This document shows positions 26,087 to 35,180 of a stretch of 64,000 nucleotides of DNA, one piece after another (the first letter of the stretch is position 1; every line of letters starts with the position of its first letter). The DNA is from Methylotenera sp. GTDB taxonomy: Bacteria; Pseudomonadota; Gammaproteobacteria; Burkholderiales; Methylophilaceae. Position numbers and translations under genes: made by a program. The stretch spans positions 1 through 64,000 of the forward strand of contig JAUYAL010000009.1 in NCBI GenBank assembly GCA_030693535.1, in the 5' to 3' direction. Under the pieces are notes generated by a model that did no database searches, was not told the origin of the DNA, and saw only the letters and a list, made by a program, of their open reading frames with translations.

Positions 26087-26991
26087 GCTTTCACGACCTC
26101 AACCATAAATATGGCAGCCATGAAAGTTGCTCGCCAATCATCGGACATCGTCATTTCCATCTGGTGGTTTATATTACGGTAATCTTTAATTTTGTCGGCA
26201 AGAATTGGTGGCACGCAATGAAAATGGAAAAAACGAGTGCGCTCAACTTTCAGTCCGAACTGTTCTAAGTACGATGGCATAGTCATTGGATTAGATTTCA
26301 TACGATCCAGCTTGCCGAACGACTTGTCCAAAGCTGCACTGAAATAAGGGCCAGGCACATCTGGATTTGTGATCAATCCTTTCAACATATCAAGTGTATT
26401 GTTATTGCGCAAAGATGTTAATACTTCGTTATCCCACAATGAACTATCGTAAAACTCCATAGTAATTCCATTGAATGTAAATAGATCGAACAATTCGTTG
26501 CGATAAGCAGCAATCAATCGTCCACCCGGCTTTAGCGTACGCGCAATATCCTTGTGCACATCATCCCAATTGTTTCTTGGCACGTGCGGCAATACACTCA
26601 ACAGGGCAATACAGTCTTCTGATGCTGCAGGCAAATCAGAAATACTAGACAAGTCGTCTTGAGTAATTCGAGCAGAATCATGCCCGTGCTGCTGCAACAA
26701 CTTACAACCGAACTCTTTAAGTTCAGCAACCGGCTCCACACCTCGCGCATCCACACCTCGCTCGATTGCGTCAAGCACAGTCCATCCGCCACCACAACCG
26801 ATATCCAATACAGACTTAGGTCGAGTGCGTTCAAGAAATTGCTGATAGAGGCGTCGGCGATACCAAGCTGGATCACTCGGCAGTCCCGCCTCATCCATGG
26901 TGTAGCAGTTTGCGATTTTGTCCCAGTTGCGAGAGTAATAATTTAGCACCTCTTCACTAGTACCGGTTTTAGGCTTAGATATTGAACTCAT
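26083..26991 (-). CDS. Class I SAM-dependent methyltransferase
   Basis: A 302-residue methyltransferase. Motif I is SVLDIGCGGGWTVLDAIERG at about 59-78, then GVEPVAELKEFG, and the later motif ARTLKPGGRLIAAYRNELF. A ~90-residue C-terminal extension after the Rossmann fold (MPSYLEQFGLKVERTRFFHFH) suggests a substrate-binding cap. It is translated ahead of the other methyltransferase with a 4-base overlap and follows the sulfotransferase gene by 34 bases. The pair could act successively on one residue. Confidence 0.75.
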   Translation of the reverse strand: MSSISKPKTGTSEEVLNYYSRNWDKIANCYTMDEAGLPSDPAWYRRRLYQQFLERTRPKSVLDIGCGGGWTVLDAIERGVDARGVEPVAELKEFGCKLLQQHGHDSARITQDDLSSISDLPAASEDCIALLSVLPHVPRNNWDDVHKDIARTLKPGGRLIAAYRNELFDLFTFNGITMEFYDSSLWDNEVLTSLRNNNTLDMLKGLITNPDVPGPYFSAALDKSFGKLDRMKSNPMTMPSYLEQFGLKVERTRFFHFHCVPPILADKIKDYRNINHQMEMTMSDDWRATFMAAIFMVEVVKA

Positions 26992-27025
26992 GAATTCCCC
27001 TTGTATATTGACTTTTCTGACATTG

Positions 27026-28201
27026 CTAATTGTTTTTTTGATGTGCTACACCATCCAGCTGTTGAACTTGTCGATACACCTCCGGAAACAGGAAGCATCG
27101 CTCAATCTCCTCTTTTGAGTACTCGCTTTCTGTTTTCAGCATCTGTTTGCGATAGAGCTCACTACCTATCGTCTGTTCAATCTCAGCGAAATCTGTACGC
27201 CATCCCAAGCATTCTCGTGAATTGCGTAACGCAAACTCAAAAGCTTTGCGTGACAAACCAACTGACGGATCGTAAATTTCCGGTTGATAGCCGTGTAGCC
27301 TCATGTCTGGGTCACACACAAATTCAGTCAACTCTGCCATATCCCTCGGCATATCTTTACGCCAAATATTATCTGACGTTTTATAAATTTCCCAATCCGA
27401 TGGCCAAGCTTTACCGTCAGCCTTGCGGAAGCGGCCTATATCGATCATTTGCGGGTTATACTCTATGCCAAGAAAATTGGTCATACGACGCACTTCGACT
27501 TCTGGATTTTGAATAAACGATTCGTAGCGAGTCACCATCAGTCGTTTTTGCAGATGTGGGTTGCCCGGTAAAACACTCGCAAAAGCAGCATACTTACGCA
27601 AATGTCGTGCAAATGAGATTACTGTTGGCCGCTTGGCTGGATCGGGTTCCGCAAATTCGGAAGAAAACACCACCGCACGTGGGTCACGCAGATGCAGCAT
27701 AAATTTTGCCTCTGGAATCAACTGAGCTATCAAGGGGAAAAATTCCATTGCCCAATTGTCATTAAAACCAGTCCAGACCAACTCAGCGCTCTTATCGGTG
27801 CCTGAAGCGACAACCTTCATTGTGTTGTAAAAGGTTTCTCGAAAAGTTGGTGCAGGCAGTTTATCGAGGTGAGGAATCAGGTTCATCGAGGCCAAATTCA
27901 TACGGCTGGCTATAGCGATCTTTAGCTGCTCCCACTGCGACATATCGAAAGGAATATCAGGATTGGCATTTTGTAGCGTCTTCATGATTTTCAGTTTCGT
28001 GTTGCTAAAATAATAGTCATCCAGCACACCGGATGGCGCACTCAATCCTGAACTATTTTCCCTGAGCAGGCTATCACGATAAAAACGAAACAATGGAATA
28101 AACGGATCGAGAGACATCTGGATCTGCGGGTGACTGTTGAGCATAAGGGTACGAAAATTTGTACCACCTCGTGCTGTGCCTGAGGTAAAAAGAAGACGCA
28201 T
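27026..28201 (-). CDS. PAPS-dependent sulfotransferase
   Basis: Predicted to transfer sulfate from PAPS to a hydroxyl, probably on the glycan. The 391 residues begin with the 5-prime-phosphosulfate-binding loop FTSGTARGGTNF (4-15). The 3-prime-phosphate site is in MLHLRDPRAVVFSSEF (about 169-184), where the Arg and Ser are the usual contacts, and a later RYESFIQNPE matches the family. There is no signal peptide or membrane helix, so it acts in the cytoplasm before export. It lies 3 bases downstream of the second M28-like gene, indicating that the two are co-translated. Confidence 0.82.
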   Translation of the reverse strand: MRLLFTSGTARGGTNFRTLMLNSHPQIQMSLDPFIPLFRFYRDSLLRENSSGLSAPSGVLDDYYFSNTKLKIMKTLQNANPDIPFDMSQWEQLKIAIASRMNLASMNLIPHLDKLPAPTFRETFYNTMKVVASGTDKSAELVWTGFNDNWAMEFFPLIAQLIPEAKFMLHLRDPRAVVFSSEFAEPDPAKRPTVISFARHLRKYAAFASVLPGNPHLQKRLMVTRYESFIQNPEVEVRRMTNFLGIEYNPQMIDIGRFRKADGKAWPSDWEIYKTSDNIWRKDMPRDMAELTEFVCDPDMRLHGYQPEIYDPSVGLSRKAFEFALRNSRECLGWRTDFAEIEQTIGSELYRKQMLKTESEYSKEEIERCFLFPEVYRQVQQLDGVAHQKNN

Positions 28202-28204
28202 AAA

Positions 28205-29536
28205 CTACTCCAATGGAAAAGTGGGTAAAAACCGAACCGTACGGCTGTACTCTGGTGTTACGGTAACAGTGTCAATTAGATTGTTCTCGGCAAATTTCTT
28301 AAAGTATCCCTGTACCATGTCGACATCCAAGTTATGTTTAAGCGCAATGTCAAGTACAGACAGTCCGCTCCACATATTATCTAACAGCAACATATTAACA
28401 TCGTACTGCTCACGCTGACTGGTCCAGTCTGAATACAGGTCATATCGGGTTAAATATACAGGCACTCTATTCCGAAGACGCGGAATGTAATCTTGCTCTA
28501 GAACATCAGCAACACCCATCAGCACGGCGACCACCTCTTCAAGTTTATCCAGTTTGACTAGATCCATATTGTCATGATGTGTGTGATATGCCTCGAACGG
28601 GTGCCGATCCATAGAAACGACTGGCACACCCAAGCCAGGCGCATCAAAGACAAGCTCATCATTCCCCCACCCCTTGCGAAACGGTACCAAACGGCAGGGT
28701 AATTTTCCTTGCTTGCGAAGAACCTGTAGAAAAATACGGTCAATATAAGTATCGCCTCGACGTGAAAACACCAATTGCAATGGTGACTCCGCACCACCCA
28801 TTTCACTAAACACAGCACCAATAGTTGCGTCAAGCTCAGCTTCGTGAGTAGCTGCGTACACGCTGCTACCAATAGTCTCTGGCATTAGTAGAGCCTTATA
28901 GCCAAAACGAGACTTAGGATATTTACGCCGTATGCGTTCCACCACTTCCAGCATAACAGCTACCCCAGCCAATCCGTCATTAGCTTGTGCAACGTGGCAA
29001 TAATGAGCCAGGAAGGTAAACCAATAACCACTTCCCCCTTGATGTGCTGATTCAGCAACAATCATGTTTCCTGGTTTTACCTCAACATCAATTTCTACTT
29101 CATACTCACCGTCCGGTAGTGACTGTAGCCGATCATTAGGTAACGCGATACGCCATTCCTTTAGTCGACGTTGATAGTTATAAGCAAGACGAAACTCATA
29201 GCAAAAAGCGTTTGGCCTAGCAGGATTAGTAAAAGTGTGTTTGATTAGCTCTTCCTTAGTTACTTTTCCCTTAAATGGAAGTGAATAGCGTGCAACGAAA
29301 AGAGGAGACTCATCATGAGTAGCGATAATATTCTTTCCGTCAGACAAAGTACCTTTTTTCACATTCCACTCAGGTGGAATGACCCATGTCTGGTACTCGC
29401 TACCAGTTGGATACTCATGCAACTTGATAGGGTACTGCGCACTAATGATGTCCATGCAAACTCTTACATCGCTTGTTACGATAGTCCGGTTTTTCATCAA
29501 CAACTTTTCTATAATGTTCAACACTCTTTGCATCAC
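28205..29536 (-). CDS. M28-like aminopeptidase-family protein with winged helix (DUF4910), metal ligands intact
   Basis: A 443-residue paralogue of the protein at 24025-25323, only distantly similar. It retains the metal site in HYCHVAQANDGLAG (His and Asp), LMPETIGS and YHTHHDNMD, with the region RKGWGNDELVF in place of the other copy's GSDERQY. The C-terminal ~90 residues form a winged-helix-like unit (DNMWSGLSVLDIALKHNLD). This copy looks catalytically able; the other may not be. Since M28 enzymes remove N-terminal residues or cleave amides, it may process an aminoacylated sugar. It begins the decorating sub-operon, with a 129-base gap upstream that shows no clear promoter. Confidence 0.75.
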   Translation of the reverse strand: MMQRVLNIIEKLLMKNRTIVTSDVRVCMDIISAQYPIKLHEYPTGSEYQTWVIPPEWNVKKGTLSDGKNIIATHDESPLFVARYSLPFKGKVTKEELIKHTFTNPARPNAFCYEFRLAYNYQRRLKEWRIALPNDRLQSLPDGEYEVEIDVEVKPGNMIVAESAHQGGSGYWFTFLAHYCHVAQANDGLAGVAVMLEVVERIRRKYPKSRFGYKALLMPETIGSSVYAATHEAELDATIGAVFSEMGGAESPLQLVFSRRGDTYIDRIFLQVLRKQGKLPCRLVPFRKGWGNDELVFDAPGLGVPVVSMDRHPFEAYHTHHDNMDLVKLDKLEEVVAVLMGVADVLEQDYIPRLRNRVPVYLTRYDLYSDWTSQREQYDVNMLLLDNMWSGLSVLDIALKHNLDVDMVQGYFKKFAENNLIDTVTVTPEYSRTVRFLPTFPLE

Positions 29537-29664
29537 TCCTTAATTAGACTGACAAGCCCTAATACAGATTCACATTTATGACGTTATCATGTTCATGCGA
29601 CTGGACTTGCTTATAAAATACACTATCGGCAACCCAAAAATATTCACGCTGGCCTCAACTCGAT

Positions 29665-30246
29665 TTACTTATGTTGTGATGTCTTTAAATACCAAACCAT
29701 CGTCATGTTTTCATCTGTGACAATTGGAATGAACTTAGTCGACTCCTCAACAAAACCAACCTTTTGGTATGCCCGAATAGCAGCAGTGTTGGCACGGCTA
29801 ACGCCCAACGCAATCTCTCTAATATTGCGATGCTTACGTAACCACTCCGCACTTGCCAAAATCGCTTCTTTAGCTACGCCCTGCCCCCTCCAGTCATTCT
29901 CGCCAATAAGGATACCCATGATTGCGTAACCTAATTTAGAGTTAACTGGTTCAAATTTGATATTTCCAATGTGCAGTCCAGTCTCCTTTTCGAAGATGCC
30001 TAGAAATAACACATCCTCCCGATTACTGTGCTCATGTACATATTGTCGAAGTTCAGCAAGATTAAGCTTAGTAGTGATATATTGACTTGTGGATTTATCA
30101 CTTAACCAGCCAGCATAACGGACGCTAACATCATCCACGCTAAGTGGTCTGAGTATAAAGCGATTTGTGAGAATCTCAGTCAGTGGAGCTAACATCTGCA
30201 GATTAAATTCTCTTAGACTATGTACTTTCACCCCAATAACTCCCAT
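29665..30246 (-). CDS. GNAT family N-acetyltransferase (RimJ/RimL-like, possibly PseH-type)
   Basis: Acetyl-CoA-dependent transferase of up to 193 residues. The family core is clear: LTNRFILRPLSVDD, the acetyl-CoA loop in DWRGQGVAKEAI (RxxGxG/A type) and the RANTAAIRAYQKVGF motif of RimJ/RimL relatives. In a pseudaminic cluster the expected role is 4-N-acetylation of the UDP-amino sugar (PseH step). The ATG at 30246 overlaps the PseI gene by 19 bases; an ATG at 30195, just after the PseI stop, would give 176 residues, nearer to PseH length. Confidence 0.72.
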   Translation of the reverse strand: MGVIGVKVHSLREFNLQMLAPLTEILTNRFILRPLSVDDVSVRYAGWLSDKSTSQYITTKLNLAELRQYVHEHSNREDVLFLGIFEKETGLHIGNIKFEPVNSKLGYAIMGILIGENDWRGQGVAKEAILASAEWLRKHRNIREIALGVSRANTAAIRAYQKVGFVEESTKFIPIVTDENMTMVWYLKTSQHK

Positions 30247-31286
30247 CCTAACGCTGTCCCGCGTTTAACATCTTGCTGCACGGTTTTACCCAGCACCATT
30301 TCCAAATATTTCGTCGGCAGTCCTAGTCCTGGCCGAATCGCGCGTACATTTTCGCGCGTTAGCATATCCCCAGCCTTAATGTCCCGCACTATGTATAGTG
30401 AACGGCGGAATTGGATAGACTTTTTCTCGGCATCGGTCGGTCCATAACCAACTTGCCCAAGCGCCTGCCAAGCCCGCTCGGTCTCAGTTACCAACTGCGC
30501 CATTTCGACTGGCTCCATCGAGAAGGCGCTATCCACACCGCCATCAGCACGGTTGAGTGTAAAGTGCTTTTCAATCACGGTTGCACCTAATGCTACACTG
30601 GCAACCGAAACACCAACGCCCATGGTGTGGTCAGACAAACCAACTTCGCAGCCAAACAGTTCGCGCATGTGTGGGATAGTTAGAATGTTGGTGTTGTTGG
30701 CGGTGGCTGGGTAGGTGCTGGTGCATTTGAGCAAAATCAGGTCTTTACAACCAGCTTCGCGGGCGGCTTTTACGGTGTCATCTAGTTCAGCGATACTTGC
30801 CATGCCGGTAGAAATAATTAACGGTTTTCCTGTAGCTGCCACACGGCGAATCAGTGGTAAATCAGTATTTTCAAAAGAGGCAATTTTGTAACAAGGCACG
30901 TCTAAATTTTCTAAAAAGTCGACAGCTGTATCGTCAAACGGAGTGCTGAAAGCGATGATGCCGAGCTCACGAGCCCGATCAAAAATTGGTTTATGCCATT
31001 CCCACGGCGTATACGCTTCACCATAAAGTTTATATAGCGAGCTACCAGCCCACAGACTTTTTGGGTCACTAATGTGAAACTCTCGCTCATCTAAATCAAG
31101 CGTCATGGTGTCTGGAGTGTAAGTCTGAATTTTTAGTGCATGTGCGCCAGTTTTGGCAGCTACTTCAACAATCTCTAATGCACGTTGTAAAGACTGATTA
31201 TGATTGCCTGACATCTCGGCGATGACGAATGGCGGATAATCAGCACCAATTTTCCTACCTGCAATAGCAACTTCTTGACTATTCAC
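30228..31286 (-). CDS. pseI: Pseudaminic acid synthase
   Basis: Condenses the 6-deoxy-AltdiNAc product of PseG with phosphoenolpyruvate to give pseudaminic acid (a nonulosonic acid). From a GTG at 31286 the protein has 352 residues, the normal length; the frame is open further upstream but only through the formyltransferase gene. Signatures are FVIAEMSGNHNQSLQRALEI, LKIQTYTPDTMTLD, AFSTPFDDTAVDFL, YKIASFENTDLPLI and the C-terminal antifreeze/SAF domain (RSLYIVRDIKAGDMLT). The long LW.GSSLYKLY.EAYTPWEWH stretch is diagnostic of PseI as against NeuB or LegI. The GTG overlaps the formyltransferase stop by 8 bases. Confidence 0.87.
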   Translation of the reverse strand: MNSQEVAIAGRKIGADYPPFVIAEMSGNHNQSLQRALEIVEVAAKTGAHALKIQTYTPDTMTLDLDEREFHISDPKSLWAGSSLYKLYGEAYTPWEWHKPIFDRARELGIIAFSTPFDDTAVDFLENLDVPCYKIASFENTDLPLIRRVAATGKPLIISTGMASIAELDDTVKAAREAGCKDLILLKCTSTYPATANNTNILTIPHMRELFGCEVGLSDHTMGVGVSVASVALGATVIEKHFTLNRADGGVDSAFSMEPVEMAQLVTETERAWQALGQVGYGPTDAEKKSIQFRRSLYIVRDIKAGDMLTRENVRAIRPGLGLPTKYLEMVLGKTVQQDVKRGTALGWELLG

Positions 31287-31926
31287 TTTTAACTTTCTCA
31301 ATTTTAATAAGATACTTATACCCTTGATGAATAAAAAAAGCAGGGTATCTCTCTGAATCAACCACTCGCAATAAATTAAATTGTTCCGCAATAGATTTAT
31401 GGGCATCAAGAATACTATCAGCTGGTGTTCTCTTTTTCATATATTCACCAGATTCACCAATTTGCATAGTCGGACGGATATCAGAAAAATGCTCAATGGC
31501 TTCGGTCATTAAATAAAGCTCCGCCTCAAATAGTTTCGAGTTTATTTCATCAAGCAATTCATGTCCCTCGAGTGTAAAGGTTGTTTTTAACCATATAGGC
31601 CCACTATCTACTGGCTCTGACGCTTCAAGTAAGCTTACCGTTATTTGTTTAGCACCGTCCAAAATTGACCAAACATATGGTGACCAACCTCGACCTTTAG
31701 GCAAATCACTTGCGTGCAATACTAATGTTGCTGTGTATTTATCTCGTTCAACATCTGTAACCATTTGACTGCATGAAACAAGAAAAAGAACATCTCCACC
31801 AATTAGTTGGGATTTGTCAAATACAAGGGAGACACTGTGTCCAATAATAGACATTTTGCTAGACCACTCTCGTAAATAATTAACAACAGGGTGATTGGTG
31901 TCGGTACATAAGATGGAAATGTTCAT
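31279..31926 (-). CDS. Formyltransferase-family protein of the nonulosonic acid pathway
   Basis: A 215-residue, methionyl-tRNA-formyltransferase-like protein that probably adds a formyl group from N10-formyl-tetrahydrofolate to an amino group of the sugar precursor. The recognisable core is LVLHASDLPKGRGWSP (about 88-103) with the catalytic histidine, and EPVDSGPIW with the catalytic aspartate. The Asn two residues before His in classical enzymes is not at that place. It is short compared with sugar N-formyltransferases, lacking the C-terminal domain. Location between pseG and pseI suggests a formylated pseudaminic acid variant, competing with or replacing acetylation by the GNAT protein. Confidence 0.72.
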   Translation of the reverse strand: MNISILCTDTNHPVVNYLREWSSKMSIIGHSVSLVFDKSQLIGGDVLFLVSCSQMVTDVERDKYTATLVLHASDLPKGRGWSPYVWSILDGAKQITVSLLEASEPVDSGPIWLKTTFTLEGHELLDEINSKLFEAELYLMTEAIEHFSDIRPTMQIGESGEYMKKRTPADSILDAHKSIAEQFNLLRVVDSERYPAFFIHQGYKYLIKIEKVKSE

Positions 31927-31927
31927 T

Positions 31928-33007
31928 TTAGGAACCTAACTCTTTACACACTCTAATTGAACCCTCTCCATCAGCAAGCGAGAAAGCCTGCTGTGAAAGA
32001 ATCCGAATCTGATTGGGCGTATCTAACAATTTCCTTATGGATATCTGAATAGTTATTAAACTCACAGTAATCTTATCTCCAACATAAAAACAGGCATTAA
32101 TTGAATTTAATGCTTTTGCTATTTTAATTTGATTATCAGCCATTGCTAATAGTAAGGCAGGCAATCCTAAGCAACATCGCTCCCAACTAGCAGAACCTCC
32201 TGCTCCGATTGCCAAATCCGCCGCCGCCATCAACTCCGCCATTAGTGGCGTTTGAACATAACAACTGTAGCCATGCGCTATGCAAGATTGCTGAATTTGT
32301 TCACAATCGGGATGTTGTGCTCCAATAACTACATCCACTTGTTGCGTAATCTTTAATTCTGCCAATGCTTGTATCGCTAAACTGGTGTAGTTGTCTGGAT
32401 CCACACCCCCAAAAAACACTAATATTCTTTTTACTTCACCTGTGTGACGTTTAACCTGCTTACGCAGTCTTCTAAATTCTTCACGCAATAATGCATAGCG
32501 TGGGCCTAACAATAAATGGCAATGCGCAGGAACTTTGCCAATGTAGCGCATTTGCATATCTGTATAATAATTCTGATCTAGTAACACATCACAATCGTGC
32601 TGCCGATCTGCAAGGTCATCAATGACCATTAGCTTTTTGCAACTCGCACGGACTGCTTTTTCCCAGCGTTCATCCAGTGCGTAATGATCTACAACAATCC
32701 AATCCCAAGATTGATTAGCCAATGCTTGAATTGTTGCTTGAGCGTCTTGGAATTGACTGGTACCTAGCCAATTAGCGTGAGCCAACTCATCGATTGGTTC
32801 TTGTGTAGCATCTGTAGTCAAGGAAATGTATTCAATCCCCTTTGCTTTGAGCATTTCACTCAAATGTTTTGGCAAATTTCGACTAATGAAGTTTATCTGC
32901 GCACTTTGCTTTTTGAGCTGAATCGCCAAGGTTAGGCAGCGCATGAAGTGGCCTGTACCTATTTCGGCAGATGCGTCAGTACGAAAAGCAATTTTCAATA
33001 AAACCAT
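31928..33007 (-). CDS. pseG: UDP-2,4-diacetamido-2,4,6-trideoxy-altrose hydrolase
   Basis: Removes UDP from the diacylamino sugar nucleotide, giving the free sugar used by PseI. The 359-residue GT-B fold protein begins with IAFRTDASAEIGTGHFMRCLTLA, whose histidine is the putative catalytic base (H near residue 20). Further signatures are VVDHYALDERWE, IDDLADRQHDCDVLLDQN, and the nucleotide-binding AIGAGGSASWERCCLGLPAL. The gene starts a single base after the nitrilase gene stop and ends one base before the formyltransferase ATG, so the pathway genes are tightly packed. Confidence 0.87.
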   Translation of the reverse strand: MVLLKIAFRTDASAEIGTGHFMRCLTLAIQLKKQSAQINFISRNLPKHLSEMLKAKGIEYISLTTDATQEPIDELAHANWLGTSQFQDAQATIQALANQSWDWIVVDHYALDERWEKAVRASCKKLMVIDDLADRQHDCDVLLDQNYYTDMQMRYIGKVPAHCHLLLGPRYALLREEFRRLRKQVKRHTGEVKRILVFFGGVDPDNYTSLAIQALAELKITQQVDVVIGAQHPDCEQIQQSCIAHGYSCYVQTPLMAELMAAADLAIGAGGSASWERCCLGLPALLLAMADNQIKIAKALNSINACFYVGDKITVSLITIQISIRKLLDTPNQIRILSQQAFSLADGEGSIRVCKELGS

Positions 33008-33793
33008 TTATATAATTACTCGATACAAATCCGGCAATCTATCCTGAAGAGTAGAAAACTCCTGCCTAAAATTAAGCAATTCTTCATGGCTTACTTCGTA
33101 AATATCCATTTCACCTTCTGTGAGAAAGGGGTCGATGAACTCTCCATTAGCATTCACAATTACAGAGCTACGCTCGTATTCCAAACCATTGCCATCAACA
33201 TCAATACGGTTTACGCCGATAACAAAGGCCTGATTCTCAATGGCGCGAGCTTGAAGCAAACTTCTCCAATGAGACACCCTGCGTTTTGGCCAGTTGGCGA
33301 TATTAACAAGCAGATCACAATCTTTAGCCAGCGCACTATATAGTTCTGGAAAACGCAAATCATAGCAAATGGAAAACCCTAACGTAAATTCAGGCATCTT
33401 CATTTTTGCCAACTTATTGCCCGGCTGAAAAAATTGATCTTCACCTGCAAAGGAAAAGGGGTGAATCTTGACATATCTTGCTTGCTCAACACCATCGTCC
33501 GAGTAAGCTATTAGCGTATTTTCCGCTTTATCGGCACTACTCATTACCATGCCAGCAACGAGCGCAATTCTATTTTGCTTAGCTAAAGCACTAAACCCCA
33601 ATAATGAAGGGGAATGTTCTGGATTTTCTGCTGATAGTTCGGTATTTAATGTAAATCCCGTCAACGTCATTTCAGGGTATATCACTAAATCAGCTCCACA
33701 CTCGGCAGCACGCGCAGTCAACTCTGTGCAGCGCTGCATATTGTAAGCTTTATCTTCCCACTTTTGGTCCAGTGAAATTAATGCAACCTTCAA
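33008..33793 (-). CDS. Nitrilase-superfamily carbon-nitrogen hydrolase
   Basis: A 261-residue amidase-type enzyme with the complete Glu-Lys-Cys triad: Glu in LVIYPEMTLTGF (about 37-48), Lys in RYVKIHPFSF, Cys in SICYDLRFPELY. It resembles omega-amidases and N-carbamoyl hydrolases. The presence inside a nonulosonic-acid operon suggests that it hydrolyses an amide or deformylates or deacylates a side product, or provides ammonia; none can be shown. It is 1 base from pseG and 21 bases from the class III aminotransferase gene. Confidence 0.8.
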   Translation of the reverse strand: MKVALISLDQKWEDKAYNMQRCTELTARAAECGADLVIYPEMTLTGFTLNTELSAENPEHSPSLLGFSALAKQNRIALVAGMVMSSADKAENTLIAYSDDGVEQARYVKIHPFSFAGEDQFFQPGNKLAKMKMPEFTLGFSICYDLRFPELYSALAKDCDLLVNIANWPKRRVSHWRSLLQARAIENQAFVIGVNRIDVDGNGLEYERSSVIVNANGEFIDPFLTEGEMDIYEVSHEELLNFRQEFSTLQDRLPDLYRVII

Positions 33794-33814
33794 GGCTAAT
33801 CCTTAATCTTGATA

Positions 33815-35143
33815 CTAAATTTTCTTACGAAATACAGCTTTGGCTGGGCGTCCAATCAGCAATGTATTGGTATTACCTGCATCAATGGCCTTTTTGTATA
33901 TGGCGCATGACTCATCAAATGCCATTACAAAGTGATCTAGTTCAGCTTGCTGATGAGACCATGTTGTGTAAAATAAACCTTGAAACAACACTCCTCTTGC
34001 AATCATTTCCTGCATCATCAGGGTACGAAATGCATCATCGGGGTTACCTTCAGCATTACGGCAAACAAGCGCTAATAAACAAGGATACCCTATAAATTGC
34101 AAGGCACTTTGTAAACCATGTTTTTGAATTACTTGCTCTACCCGCTGTTTTATATCTGCACCACGTTGCCAGTTACTAGCAATCATATCGTGCTTTTTAA
34201 ATGCATTTATTGTTGCATTCATTGCTGCAAGACCAGTTGTTTCTGCACCGTGTGTAGTTGAAATTAAAAACAGTTTGTCTTCACCCTCTTGACGTATACC
34301 GCCTAGCTCCATAATGTCTGCACGGCCTGTTAAAGCGCAAGCGGAGAAGCCATTGGCTATCCCCTTACCCCAAGTGGACATGTCAGGTTTAACACCGTAG
34401 TAGTTATGTGCACCTTTAAGACTCCATTTAAATCCAGAAATCATTTCATCAAGAATCAACAAAACACCCCTGTCTTTGCAAAGTTCTGCCACTTTATGCA
34501 AAAAATTATCTTTTGGCGGGTCAAATTTAACTGGCTCTAAAATCAAACATGCTATGTCGTGATCATTGTTAGAAAGTAATTGTTCCACTGACTCGAAGTT
34601 GTTGTAGCTAAACAAAGCTGTCATGCTTCGTGTTTTTTCAGGAATTCCTCGATCACACGGGGTCGTGATAATAAACCAATCATCGAAACTGAAAAAATTA
34701 TGTTCGCGGCAAATTGCTACACGATTGCGCCCAGTAAATGCTCTAGCAAGCTTCACTGCAGCAGTTGTCACGGTTGAACCGTTTTTCGCAAACTTCACCA
34801 TATCGCCAGACTCAACAGTCTCAAGAAATAGTTTTGCTGCCTCCATTTCAATAAGCGCTGGTCTTTGAAAGTTGGTCCCTTGGAAAGCTGCGTCCGCAAC
34901 AGCTTGAGCCACTGGCTCATAACCATGACCAATACACACGGAAGTTAGACCCATACTACAATCAATAAACTCATTTCCATCTAAATCCCATACCCTAGCG
35001 CCTTTACCATGCGTAATCGCAGCTGGTGCATTTAATGGGAATTGATCATCACCTTTAGAATAGGTGTGAGCACCACCTGGAATGAGGTCGTGTATTTGAG
35101 TTGAAAATTCACGTGATTTAGAAAAATTGGTTATTTTTTCCAT
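33815..35143 (-). CDS. Class III PLP aminotransferase (glutamate-1-semialdehyde aminomutase-like)
   Basis: A 442-residue PLP protein with the class III fold: AKNGSTVTTAAVKLARAFTGR (cofactor phosphate site), LLILDEMISGFKW (cofactor aspartate) and the Schiff-base lysine in DMSTWGKGIANGFSACALTG. It is not the heme-pathway HemL, which is more conserved and normally stands alone. GSA-aminomutase-like genes are frequent in nonulosonic acid loci; here it stands between the cytidylyltransferase and the nitrilase genes. It could aminate or isomerise a keto-sugar, giving a variant amino nonulosonate. Substrate unknown. Confidence 0.77.
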   Translation of the reverse strand: MEKITNFSKSREFSTQIHDLIPGGAHTYSKGDDQFPLNAPAAITHGKGARVWDLDGNEFIDCSMGLTSVCIGHGYEPVAQAVADAAFQGTNFQRPALIEMEAAKLFLETVESGDMVKFAKNGSTVTTAAVKLARAFTGRNRVAICREHNFFSFDDWFIITTPCDRGIPEKTRSMTALFSYNNFESVEQLLSNNDHDIACLILEPVKFDPPKDNFLHKVAELCKDRGVLLILDEMISGFKWSLKGAHNYYGVKPDMSTWGKGIANGFSACALTGRADIMELGGIRQEGEDKLFLISTTHGAETTGLAAMNATINAFKKHDMIASNWQRGADIKQRVEQVIQKHGLQSALQFIGYPCLLALVCRNAEGNPDDAFRTLMMQEMIARGVLFQGLFYTTWSHQQAELDHFVMAFDESCAIYKKAIDAGNTNTLLIGRPAKAVFRKKI

Positions 35144-35180
35144 CTTTATATCCTTAAAACATTATTAGTGACTGCAGCAT

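Noticed and set aside
29537..29664. Promoter or second operon start in the gap before the M28-like gene
   Set aside because: TTGCCG and TATAAG are present but only 11 bases apart; no other convincing pair was seen.
31287..31409. Longer PseI starting at 31409
   Set aside because: The extra 41 residues run through the formyltransferase gene and have no match to the family; the GTG at 31286 gives the standard length.
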